From: Martinezella rhizogenes
GTDB taxonomy: Bacteria > Pseudomonadota > Alphaproteobacteria > Rhizobiales > Rhizobiaceae
Direction of reading: 5' to 3'
DNA: 64,000 nucleotides
NCBI RefSeq assembly: GCF_000799715.1
Contig: NZ_JUHG01000015.1
Coordinates: 62,001-126,000, forward strand
Positions 34,691-42,786 of this stretch are shown here, piece by piece (the first letter of the stretch is position 1; each line of letters begins with the position of its first letter). Made by a program: the position numbers and the translations under genes. Under the pieces are notes generated by a model. It worked only from the letters and a program-made list of their open reading frames with translations. It searched no databases and had not been told where the DNA came from.

Positions 34691-34726
34691 GGTTGGTGGT
34701 TCGATTCCCATCAATAGCTACACCAC
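34691..34726 (+). other. tRNA 3'-end-like fragment in a gene-free stretch
   Basis: In the otherwise empty interval 34563-34964, GGTTCGATTCCC (34698-34709) looks like a tRNA T-arm, and ACACCA follows at the right distance for a tRNA 3' end. The T-stem pairs poorly and no matching acceptor strand or anticodon arm is found upstream, so this is not a functional tRNA. It may be a leftover attachment-site fragment. Nothing else was recognised between here and the GGDEF/EAL gene. Confidence 0.25.
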
Positions 34727-34964
34727 ATGCGCGATGATCTCGGCGGGAAAGCGGTGGCGTGCCGTGTTGTCAGTCTGAAGTGTCCTGATGACTATCGAAT
34801 GCCATCCCGATTGGCATCAATCAGTTAAGGCGACGCCACCCCTCGAGAGCATTAGGGACTCGTTCACCATGACCGTAGTTTCGTCTTCGCAATGAATTGA
34901 CGTTCACCCGAACATAACCTCGCAAAAGCAGAATGGTCTTTCCTATCTGTTCCGAGGAATTCCC

Positions 34965-37247
34965 GTGGCTAAAGGCGTCATTGTGGACGGCAAATTGCCA
35001 ATCTCATTCCCCGAGGTCGAGCCGGCTCCGAATGCAGCCATGTTGGGCAGGACATCGGAGGAGTTTCACCACGAAGCTGACTTGGCCGAGCGCCAGTGTT
35101 GGCTGGAAAACATGATCAACCAAATCCCTGATTATATCTACGCAAAGGACTTGGAAGGACGCTTCCTGTTTGCGAACCAGGCGGTCGTCGCCAACAACGG
35201 GCTATCCCATCTGAAGGATTTGGTTGGACGGACGGATTTCGACTTCCTATCGCGCCATGTAGCACAAATCGCCACGGATGTTGAACGTCGTGTAGCCGAG
35301 ACAGGACAGCCCCATTTCGGGGGGGAGGAGTTGGCATTTCGTGGCGATGGGGAGCGATGGCTGATGATCACGCGTGTCCCGCTGAGAGACGCGTCCGGAA
35401 CAATAGTCGGCATCGTCGGGGCTTCCCGTGACATCACCGCGCAGAAATCGGCAGAACGACGGATGCGCGCTCAGTCCGGCCTGCTCGAAATGATAGCGCG
35501 CGGGATGCCTCTTCCAGATTTTCTCGGAGAACTTGCCCGGATGATTGCTGGATTCGCGGAGGGTGTGCACGCTGCATTCCTGACGATCGTGCCAGATCCG
35601 GGGGAACTGCGTCTGGCGGCCGCGCCCACCTTGAATGAAGAGTATCGCAGGCGCGCCAATGCGGCATTCATTCGTACCGTTCCCACAGATCTGGACGCAG
35701 CCGCGACGGCACTCAAGCTCGCCTTTGATCAGGCGAATGTCTCTGAACTCGACCATCAGTGCCGCTGTTTGGCTATTTCCGACGCCGATGGCCAGATCGA
35801 AGGCATTCTGGCTTTCTATTCGTCCGAGGGCGCGCAGTATCAATCGGATTTCTCCGAATTTGTTTCGATCGCTGTGCACATGGCCGGGATAGCAATCAGT
35901 CGTCATCGCGCCGAGGCCCGGATCGGATTTCTCGCCGACCACGATCCGCTCACGGGAATGGCCAACCGCGCTCTGCTGGATCGAAGACTCACCTTTGCAA
36001 TGCAGACGGCCGATTCCATGGGGAATGAAGTGGCACTGGCATTCCTTGACCTCGACAATTTCAAGCTCGTCAACGACAGCCTTGGTCACTCGGTTGGCGA
36101 CCAACTGCTGAAGATCGTGGCTGGCAGGATTTGCGAGCTGATCAGTGACCGGGGTTCTCTCGCCAGGATCGGGGGAGACGAGTTCGTGATTATTCTTGAG
36201 CAAATGGATCTCAAGAGCTGCCTGGGTCGTTTGTCTGCGATAAGAGAAGCAGTTGCACGCCCGATCGTACTCAACGATATCGAACTGCGGGTAACCTGTA
36301 GCATTGGTGTCGCCAGTTATCCGAGCCACGGCAAGACCGCAGGAGACCTGCTCGCTTCCGCAGATATGGCCATGTATCGGGCGAAGGAGCTGGGTCGCGA
36401 CGGAATCGCTTTGTTCACCTCGGAAATGACCGCCACCGTCCGAAGGAAGCTTTCCCGGACCGATGAACTCCGCCAGGCGCTTCTTCGTGACGAGTTTGTG
36501 CTGCACTACCAGCCACAGGTGGACGTCCGTACGGGCAGGATCGTTGCGACTGAGGCATTAATCCGCTGGAACCATCCGGGCGAGGGTCTAGTCTATCCGG
36601 GAGATTTCATTGCACTTGCCGAAGAGACGGGCCTAATCGTACCAATTGGTGAGTGGGTCCTCCAGACGGCGTGCAGGCAGGCCAAGGCATGGCAGGACAA
36701 AGGGCTTGAACCAATCAGGATCAGTGTCAATGTCTCCGCCAGACAGTTCCAGGAAAAGCGCCTGATCGAGACGGTCGCAACTGCGCTCGGTACGAGTGGT
36801 CTCGATCCAACATGGCTTGAGCTTGAAATCACCGAGAGTTTGATCATGAAGGACCTCGCCGGCTCGATTGCCAGAATGCACGAATTGGAGAAGCTGGGCG
36901 TAAAGTTCGCAGTCGACGACTTTGGAACAGGCTATTCGAGCCTCAGCGCGCTTAAAAGATTTCCATTGTCGCGCCTCAAGATTGATCGCTCATTCATCGC
37001 TGACATTCCGCACGACGCCGATGATATGGCCATAACCTCGGCGATCATCTCTCTTGCCCAGAAGCTGGGTTTGGAGGTGATCGCCGAAGGTGTTGAGACG
37101 GAGGAGCAGGCCCGGTTCCTCGTCGAAAGTGGTTGTAATGAGATCCAGGGCTACCTCTATAGCCGGCCAGTTGAAGAGGAGCGCTTCAGTCGCATGCTCG
37201 AGAGCAGCGGCGGCAATCATCCGCTCTTACGACCGCAACCTTCGTGA
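34965..37247 (+). CDS. PAS-GAF-like-GGDEF-EAL cyclic di-GMP enzyme
   Basis: The 760-residue protein has a PAS domain (about 45-165, beginning LENMINQIPDYIYAKDLEG), a GAF-like segment (about 175-305), a GGDEF domain (about 315-480; intact GGDEF near 404-408) and an EAL domain (about 500-745; intact EAL near 530, DDFGTGYSSL later). GGDEF domains make c-di-GMP and EAL domains degrade it; both active motifs are kept, so either activity is possible. No RxxD inhibitory site stands in the usual place before GGDEF. There are no membrane segments. GTG 34965 follows GAGGAA. The sensed ligand is unknown. Confidence 0.9.
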   Translation: MAKGVIVDGKLPISFPEVEPAPNAAMLGRTSEEFHHEADLAERQCWLENMINQIPDYIYAKDLEGRFLFANQAVVANNGLSHLKDLVGRTDFDFLSRHVAQIATDVERRVAETGQPHFGGEELAFRGDGERWLMITRVPLRDASGTIVGIVGASRDITAQKSAERRMRAQSGLLEMIARGMPLPDFLGELARMIAGFAEGVHAAFLTIVPDPGELRLAAAPTLNEEYRRRANAAFIRTVPTDLDAAATALKLAFDQANVSELDHQCRCLAISDADGQIEGILAFYSSEGAQYQSDFSEFVSIAVHMAGIAISRHRAEARIGFLADHDPLTGMANRALLDRRLTFAMQTADSMGNEVALAFLDLDNFKLVNDSLGHSVGDQLLKIVAGRICELISDRGSLARIGGDEFVIILEQMDLKSCLGRLSAIREAVARPIVLNDIELRVTCSIGVASYPSHGKTAGDLLASADMAMYRAKELGRDGIALFTSEMTATVRRKLSRTDELRQALLRDEFVLHYQPQVDVRTGRIVATEALIRWNHPGEGLVYPGDFIALAEETGLIVPIGEWVLQTACRQAKAWQDKGLEPIRISVNVSARQFQEKRLIETVATALGTSGLDPTWLELEITESLIMKDLAGSIARMHELEKLGVKFAVDDFGTGYSSLSALKRFPLSRLKIDRSFIADIPHDADDMAITSAIISLAQKLGLEVIAEGVETEEQARFLVESGCNEIQGYLYSRPVEEERFSRMLESSGGNHPLLRPQPS

Positions 37248-37292
37248 GCACCATGCAGATGAAGCATTCCTTCGATGCACGTTCAGAACTGA

Positions 37293-37493
37293 TTACAATT
37301 GTTTGCCTCCGGCGGCCTGGTAAGGATCAATACCAATTGCCCTGCTAAACTTTATAAATTCCGCAACATCAAGGCGTCGTTCGCCAAGTTCAACCTTAGA
37401 GACCCATGGGCGCCGGGCGGAGTTGTACTTATGCAGCATCCAAAAAACATCCGGCGAGGGAAAACGTGCGCTTAGTATCTGACACCGCAGCAT
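37293..37493 (-). pseudogene. Remnant of an XRE-family helix-turn-helix regulator
   Basis: The 66-residue frame ends with a recognisable XRE tail: RPWVSKVELGERRLDVAEFI (recognition helix and following helix), then KFSRAIGIDP. The first helices, which should read like a QEELA-type helix, are disturbed, the helix 2 to 3 region is about three residues too long, and no good start or ribosome site is present. I read it as a 5'-decayed or frameshifted gene. It faces the GGDEF/EAL gene, 45 bases away. Confidence 0.55.
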
Positions 37494-37821
37494 TCATACA
37501 GCAACGCCCTTGCGTCCCGTGGCTGACTGATATGCTCAAGTCCTTATATTTCATCGGGAGAAGAAACAATCAGATTTTTCGCAGTTGATAGCATGTATAA
37601 TTTGTAAATCCGACGACAACTACAATTTTTAGATGTAAACACTAATCGCAGTAACCATTTAACATCTTTCTGCGTAGTATTAAGATGCGTGTCTGATTTT
37701 GAGTAATTTCATGGACGAAGAAGATATACTTTCCCCCGAGGTTTTAACTTCGATATTGATGGGGAGCATAAGCATTTGTGGGGCGGGATAGAACGAAGTA
37801 TGTCGCTGTCATTGAATTTCG
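37494..37821. other. AT-rich stretch without a confident gene
   Basis: Roughly 37560-37740 is clearly more AT-rich than the flanking DNA. A 26-codon ATG frame (about 37711-37791, MDEEDILSPEVLT...) is present but is not supported by any family or ribosome site. The base shift suggests foreign DNA or a promoter-rich junction beside the IS element. Confidence 0.4.
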
Positions 37822-38547
37822 ATGGGACCGGCGGATGTGAAGAGGGCAAAACGAGCGGCAGGGAAAACCGCTGAACAGACGGCAACTTCGGAGGATCAGG
37901 CCTTCATCCTGCAATTCCGCATCTGGCTAAAGGGCGTGAGCCCGATGGTATGGCGCAGGGTTCAGGTTGCCTCGACAATGACGTTGTGCGAGTTTCATGG
38001 CGTCCTTCAGGTCGTGATGGGATGGGAAAGCATCCACCTTTACCAATTCATCATTCACACCGCACGGTACGGCTCGTGGGAAACTGGAGCCCGATCACCG
38101 GCCATGATTCTTGGCGAACTGAAGCTGCGCAAAGGCATCCGATTCCTGTATGAATACGACCTCAACATTCCCTGGGAGCATGAAATTCGACTGGAGGAAC
38201 GTCAGCCAGCCAAACCGGGCACTCACTATCCGGCATGCACAGGAGGAGACGGCGACTGCCCGACGGAGGAGTGCGGTGGGCCGGAAGCATGGATGTGGCG
38301 ACAGGACAACGCCTTCGGCTACGAGATGACGGACGATCTGGTGATTACGACCCAGTTTCTGCAAGAAGTCACCGAAACGAAATCCCTTGCCATGCTGGAC
38401 GACGCGGATCGCGGGCATGAATTGCGCGCCGCCCTGGAGAGACTGAAGGAGCGCGCAAGCTGGCTGGGAGAAAACTTCGAACGCCGGAAAACCAATGAAC
38501 GCCTGCAACACGGTGAACATCTCAGCCTTATGCATCAACAGATGTGA
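37822..38547 (+). CDS. Plasmid pRiA4b ORF-3-family protein
   Basis: The 241-residue protein matches the pRiA4b ORF-3 family: FRIWLKGVSPMVWRRVQV (about 32-49), then FHGVLQVVMGWESIHLYQF, and FLYEYDLNIPWEHEI. A Cys/Gly-rich segment (CTGGDGDCPTEECGGPEAW, about 139-157) is the usual metal-like motif of this family. The biochemical role is not established. The family is common on plasmids and next to transposons in rhizobia. The start (ATG 37822) is uncertain, since no strong ribosome site is visible; GTG 37837 is an alternative. Confidence 0.75.
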   Translation: MGPADVKRAKRAAGKTAEQTATSEDQAFILQFRIWLKGVSPMVWRRVQVASTMTLCEFHGVLQVVMGWESIHLYQFIIHTARYGSWETGARSPAMILGELKLRKGIRFLYEYDLNIPWEHEIRLEERQPAKPGTHYPACTGGDGDCPTEECGGPEAWMWRQDNAFGYEMTDDLVITTQFLQEVTETKSLAMLDDADRGHELRAALERLKERASWLGENFERRKTNERLQHGEHLSLMHQQM

Positions 38548-38604
38548 TGTTTCATTCTGCGCGGGCGGCCGGGGCCGTGACCCCGTCGAAGTCTTGCCAG
38601 TTCA

Positions 38605-40160
38605 CTGAAGAATTTGCGGATTGCTAACCGATGATCTCTATCGCTGTTTCCGGCGCGACCGAAGTGCGGAGACGGAGTTTTGCGAACATCAGGTTCTCCA
38701 CTACGGCTGTTGTGGAAAATTTGATGCGGGAAGACGACATGCGAGCACGACTTATATTGCAAATGCTGAACGACGACAGCGAGATTGTCGCGACCGAGAC
38801 AGTCGCCGATCTAGTGAAGGTGACGAAAAGGCCCGAAGATCTTGGCTTGTCGTTGTCCGAGGCAAAGACCCTCCTTGCAAAACTGCAGCAAGTCATGGTG
38901 GCGACGCAGGTGGAATCGTGGCTCAGTGAACATCGCGACCGGGATGGTCGCCGTCTGCGAAGCAAGGGTAGCTATCCCGTCACCTTCCATACCCTGTTCG
39001 GCGATGTACGTCTGAAGAGCCCGCGCTATTATCTGCCACGGGTTGACGGCGCGAACAGTCCTGCAACGATCTCACCGCTGCGGGAACTGATACCCGACCA
39101 CATCGCGCCCGAACGCCTTTATCTGGAGACCCGGTGGGCCTCACTTGTGCCCTACGCCGCCGCTGCGGAGCTGTTGGCCGATGTGCTGCCGATCGATCGT
39201 GGTGCCAATGCCACGACAGTTCGGCAGCATGCGTTGCGCACGGCCCGCCGTATCGAGCGGGAGCTGACCGAAGAACGGGTGTCCTTTATGCAGGATGCCA
39301 GCCCGCATGACTGGATGAACCTGCCTATTCCGGATGGCCGCATCGTTATCGGTCTGGATGGCGGCTACATCCGAGACCGCGATAACCGCAAAAAGAATTT
39401 CGAACTGATCGTCGGTCGTTCGCTACCCGACGACGGTGATCCGCGCTATATCGGCTTCGTCCAAGGTCATGATCGCAAGCCGCAACGCCGCATCCTCGAC
39501 CATCTCAAAAAGCAAGGTGTTCAGGCCAATCAGGATATCACCTTCATCACCGACGGCGGTGAAGAGGTTCGATCGCTTGCCGAAATGATCGCACCGGCGA
39601 GCGAGCATGTCCTGGACTGGTTCCACGTCACCATGCGCATCACGGTCCTTCGCCAGTTCGCGCAAGGGCTCGAAAACTACGACGAGCAGGCTGGGCAGGA
39701 TCTGCTTGAGGGCGTACGCAAAATCAAATGGCATCTCTGGCATGGCAACGGCTATCGTGCGCGCGACGAAATCGCAGACCTGCAATTTGATGCGGAAGCT
39801 CTTGAAACGGACTATCCCAACATGCGCAAGTTCTTGACCACCATCGGCGAGTTCCGGTCCTACATCGCCTCCAACAATGCAAGCCTGATCAACTACGGCG
39901 AGCGTTATCGGTCCGGTGAACGCATCTCTTCTGCTTTCGTCGAGGCAACCGTCAATGCCGTCATATCCAAGCGTTTCGCCAAGAAGCAGCAAATGCAATG
40001 GAGCAAAGTCGGCGCTCATCTTCTGCTGCAAACCCGCACGCAGACGCTTGATGGCTCCCTTCGTTCGACCTTTCGGAAGTGGTATCCCGGTATGTCGAAC
40101 GACAATCACGAGTACAGAGAAACCGCTCGCGCCGCATGACCACCCCACAAATCCTCATGC
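38605..40160 (+). mobile_element. ISKra4-family insertion sequence (approximate ends)
   Basis: The element is defined by its transposase (38631-40139). Exact ends could not be fixed. Weakly similar inward-facing sequences lie at about 38606-38624 (GAAGAATTTGCGGATTG) and, on the opposite strand, at about 40138-40157 (GAGGATTTGTGGGGTGG). The right end must be close to 40140-40160, because a TPR coding frame starts abruptly there. No clear target duplication is seen. Confidence 0.5.
38631..40139 (+). CDS. ISKra4-family transposase
   Basis: The 502-residue protein has the features of ISKra4-type transposases: an N-terminal regulatory region, then RLKSPRYYLPRVDG, the first acidic block GRIVIGLDGGYIRDRD (about 237-252), TFITDGGEEVRSL (about 305-317), and EHVLDWFHVTMRITVLRQFA (about 324-343), plus a C-terminal VEATVNAVISKRFAKKQQM. 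These fit a DDE-type catalytic core. The frame is intact, so the element may be active. The ATG at 38631 or one slightly downstream (38724 or 38739) could be the true start. Confidence 0.85.
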   Translation: MISIAVSGATEVRRRSFANIRFSTTAVVENLMREDDMRARLILQMLNDDSEIVATETVADLVKVTKRPEDLGLSLSEAKTLLAKLQQVMVATQVESWLSEHRDRDGRRLRSKGSYPVTFHTLFGDVRLKSPRYYLPRVDGANSPATISPLRELIPDHIAPERLYLETRWASLVPYAAAAELLADVLPIDRGANATTVRQHALRTARRIERELTEERVSFMQDASPHDWMNLPIPDGRIVIGLDGGYIRDRDNRKKNFELIVGRSLPDDGDPRYIGFVQGHDRKPQRRILDHLKKQGVQANQDITFITDGGEEVRSLAEMIAPASEHVLDWFHVTMRITVLRQFAQGLENYDEQAGQDLLEGVRKIKWHLWHGNGYRARDEIADLQFDAEALETDYPNMRKFLTTIGEFRSYIASNNASLINYGERYRSGERISSAFVEATVNAVISKRFAKKQQMQWSKVGAHLLLQTRTQTLDGSLRSTFRKWYPGMSNDNHEYRETARAA

Positions 40161-41187
40161 TCCCCTCAGTCCCGAAGATCCCCTCGTCTATCTCCAAAGG
40201 AGCAGCGTTTACAAAAGTCTTGGCAAGGACGATCTTGCCCTGAAGGATGGCAACAAATTTCTCGCAATCGCGCCGCCGCAAGCTTCCGTCCTTACGATGA
40301 TGGCTGAGATCTATTTGGCACGCCATCAACTTCAACAGGCACTGGCACTTGCTGATCGCGCGGTGGAATTAGGTGCAGCCGACGGCAAAGACAGGAACTT
40401 CGATCTTAACAATGCCCTGACGAAGCGCGGCAGCATATATGTTGAGATGGGCGACGAGGAGAGGGCGAAACAGGATTTTGTCGCAGCGATTTCCGCCGCC
40501 CCGAGCGCAACGGAAGCCCGAGAAGCGCTCGGAGTCCTTCTCAACAAACATATTCCCTCGGACATGGACTGCAGTCTTGCCGCGGTGAACTTGAGCCAAG
40601 AATCCCAGTTGAATGCGATTAAGATCTGCACGGATTTGCTGGATGTCGCCGAGAGTACATTGGCAAGAGATCAACGCGCCAGACTTTACATGGGGACAAA
40701 GCAGTATGACCTCGCGGCTGCGGATTTCAGCAAATTGATCGAGGCAGATCCCAAAGATATCGGCAGTTATCTGTTCAGGGCGCAGGCCTATCACAGAGCC
40801 GACAAACAGGATCTAGCCCTGGCTGACATAAACAAGTCGCTAGAGGAGCAGAAGAGCGTCAAGGTGTTGGATCCTGAGGCATCGCGGCGCATAGATTTGA
40901 TCCTCCGGGCGCAAATCGAAATGGCTTTGGGACTTCACGCCGAGGCGCAGCAGGATATTTCGGAGGTGCTGGCAAAAGCCCCCCAAACTCCCGATGCATT
41001 GGCGATTCGAGCTTGGCTGAAGACGCGACAAGGTGATCTGGCGGGAGCGAAGGACGACCTGGACCTTGCGATGGCGACAACGACATTCATCTATCGCGGG
41101 CGGTTCACCAAGGTGCAGGATGCATTGGGACGAGGATCGCAAGCCGACGCAGATGCCGCTTTCCGAGATGCGTTCCGTGATATCTAA
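40156..41187 (+). pseudogene. 5'-truncated TPR-repeat protein gene
   Basis: From about 40156 the frame reads as tetratricopeptide repeats (PLVYLQRSSVYKSLGKDDLA, then TMMAEIYLARHQLQQALALA, KRGSIYVEMGDEERAKQDF and SYLFRAQAYHRADKQDLALA) down to a TAA at 41185-41187. It starts without a start codon or signal peptide, directly against the end of the IS, and the frame simply continues into IS sequence. The missing 5' part is not found on the other side of the element. I infer that an IS-associated deletion or rearrangement removed it. The remaining 343 codons are intact. Confidence 0.65.
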
Positions 41188-41540
41188 CGCTTACAGAAGG
41201 TCCGACCTTTCTCAAGTAAACGCTGTCGGTACGTATGGGGGAGCTAACCGTGAACCGCCCCAGGTTTCTGGACCAGCGGAGGCTAGAGTTTTCCGGCTTT
41301 ATTCAGGGAGGCGGGATTCTTCTCTCACCTCGGATAGCCAAACTGCGGCATTGATGACAATGCCTCTGAACGCGCTAGTCTGACGGACAGACAAAGCGAG
41401 TTCGATCGCCTGGATCGCGTAATGGACCCGCTGTGTTTCAAACGGCTAGGGCTATCCTCTTCTCATGGAGGGCCATGGCTCGCTTGGTGGCATTTTAGTG
41501 AGTAGCCTGTCACACGAAGTCGTCGTGCAGTTAAAGCCCA
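41188..41540. other. Gene-free stretch with possible IS-end debris
   Basis: No credible gene is seen. TGAACCGCCCCAGGTTTCTG at about 41251-41270 resembles the terminal sequence of several IS3-type rhizobial elements as I remember them, so part of the interval may be an old insertion scar. There is no transposase remnant long enough to identify. Confidence 0.3.
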
Positions 41541-42611
41541 TCATGCCACCGTTAGTTTGCTGGCCGCCCTTTGCCTTGGCATGGAAAGGTCCAAGACCAT
41601 CCGTCCCTCAACCTTGCCGGCCTTGAGTTTGGCAAAGATTTCGTTGATGTCGCTCAACGGCGCTTTGGTGATCTCCGCCTTAACCTTGCCGTCGGCTGCA
41701 AAGGCAATGGCCTCGTCGAGATCGCGACGCGTGCCGACAATCGAGCCGCGCAGGGTGATGCGCTTCAATACGACGTCGAAGATCGGGGTCGGGAATTCTC
41801 CTGGCGGCAAGCCGACAAGGGCGACCGTGCCTTTGCGGCGCACCATTTGGAGTGCCTGTGAGAAGGCGGGGGGCGAAACGGCTGTTACCAGAATGCCATG
41901 GGCGCCGCCGCCCGTTACCTTGAGGACATCAGCGACTGCGTCCGGCGACCGGGCATCGATCACAACATCGGCACCAGTCTCGCGCGCCAGAGCGAGCTTC
42001 TCCGGTGCGACATCGAGTGCCACGATCTTAAGGCCCATCGCCTTGGCATATTGGATTGCCACGTGGCCGAGGCCACCGATGCCGGAAATTGCCACCCATT
42101 CGCCCGGACGGGCCTCGGTTTCCTTCAGTCCTTTGTAGGTGGTGACGCCGGCGCAGAGGATCGGTGCGATCTGCGCAAAATCAACGTTAGCCGGAAGCCT
42201 TGCCGTGAAGGCTGCCGAGGCGATGACATATTCGGCAAAGCCGCCGTCGCAACTGTAGCCGGTATCATGCTGGTGCTCGCACAAGGTCTCCCAGCCTGTT
42301 TCACAATATTCGCACCGCATGCAGGCGTCATGCAGCCAGGCGACACCCACCGCATCGCCCTCCTTGAAATCCGGAACGCCTGGACCAAGCGCCGCGACGA
42401 CGCCGGCTACTTCATGACCAGGAATGAACGGTGGTGACGGTTTTACAGGCCAGTCTCCGTCCGCGGCGTGGAGATCTGTATGGCAAACACCACAGGCAAT
42501 GACCTTGACGAGAAGTTCGCCCGGTCCGGGAACCGGCACCGGCACGTTCTCAATCACAAGCGGCTCACCAAACTGGCGCACGACTGCCGCCATCATCGTC
42601 TTTGCAATCAT
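41541..42611 (-). CDS. adhP: Zinc-dependent alcohol dehydrogenase, AdhP type
   Basis: The 356-residue medium-chain dehydrogenase interconverts alcohols and aldehydes with NAD. Catalytic zinc residues are Cys43, His66 and Glu67 (GVCHTD; PGHE); structural zinc cysteines are Cys97, Cys100, Cys103 and Cys111. The Rossmann motif is SGIGGLGHVAIQYA. ATG 42611 follows AAGGAG. It diverges from an aldehyde dehydrogenase gene, with a FixK-like box between them placed well for an adhP promoter, so fermentative ethanol metabolism under low oxygen is likely. Confidence 0.88.
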   Translation of the reverse strand: MIAKTMMAAVVRQFGEPLVIENVPVPVPGPGELLVKVIACGVCHTDLHAADGDWPVKPSPPFIPGHEVAGVVAALGPGVPDFKEGDAVGVAWLHDACMRCEYCETGWETLCEHQHDTGYSCDGGFAEYVIASAAFTARLPANVDFAQIAPILCAGVTTYKGLKETEARPGEWVAISGIGGLGHVAIQYAKAMGLKIVALDVAPEKLALARETGADVVIDARSPDAVADVLKVTGGGAHGILVTAVSPPAFSQALQMVRRKGTVALVGLPPGEFPTPIFDVVLKRITLRGSIVGTRRDLDEAIAFAADGKVKAEITKAPLSDINEIFAKLKAGKVEGRMVLDLSMPRQRAASKLTVA

Positions 42612-42676
42612 GATCCGTCTCCTTCATCCGTTTCAATATTGATGAGGTAAGACTAGGCGTAACGGCGATGCCGACC

Positions 42677-42690
42677 ATGACATAGATCAA
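42677..42690. promoter_or_regulatory. Degenerate FixK/FNR box, adhP promoter
   Basis: Read on the minus strand it is TTGATCTATGTCAT, one base off the TTGAY-N4-RTCAA pattern. Its centre is 72 bp from the adhP start, and a TAGTCT -10 candidate follows 21 bases after the box toward adhP. It might also serve the divergent dehydrogenase gene. Confidence 0.5.
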
Positions 42691-42786
42691 GGCTCGATAT
42701 TCAGTCCGATGACAGCCTCGTTCGAATAGGCCTGGTAGATCGTATTTGAGTTCCTGGGGCCTCGTGCAACGAGCAAGGAAGCCGTC

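Noticed and set aside
34650..34726. A complete tRNA gene
   Set aside because: Only the T-arm-like part and CCA are present. No paired acceptor stem, D-arm or anticodon loop was found.
35247..36506. Minus-strand frame of 419 codons opposite the GGDEF/EAL gene
   Set aside because: The plus-strand gene has intact, well-placed motifs throughout. The antisense frame has no recognisable domain or ribosome site.
39423..40148. Minus-strand frame of 241 codons inside the transposase gene
   Set aside because: The transposase frame carries conserved acidic blocks over the same interval. The antisense product has no known domain.
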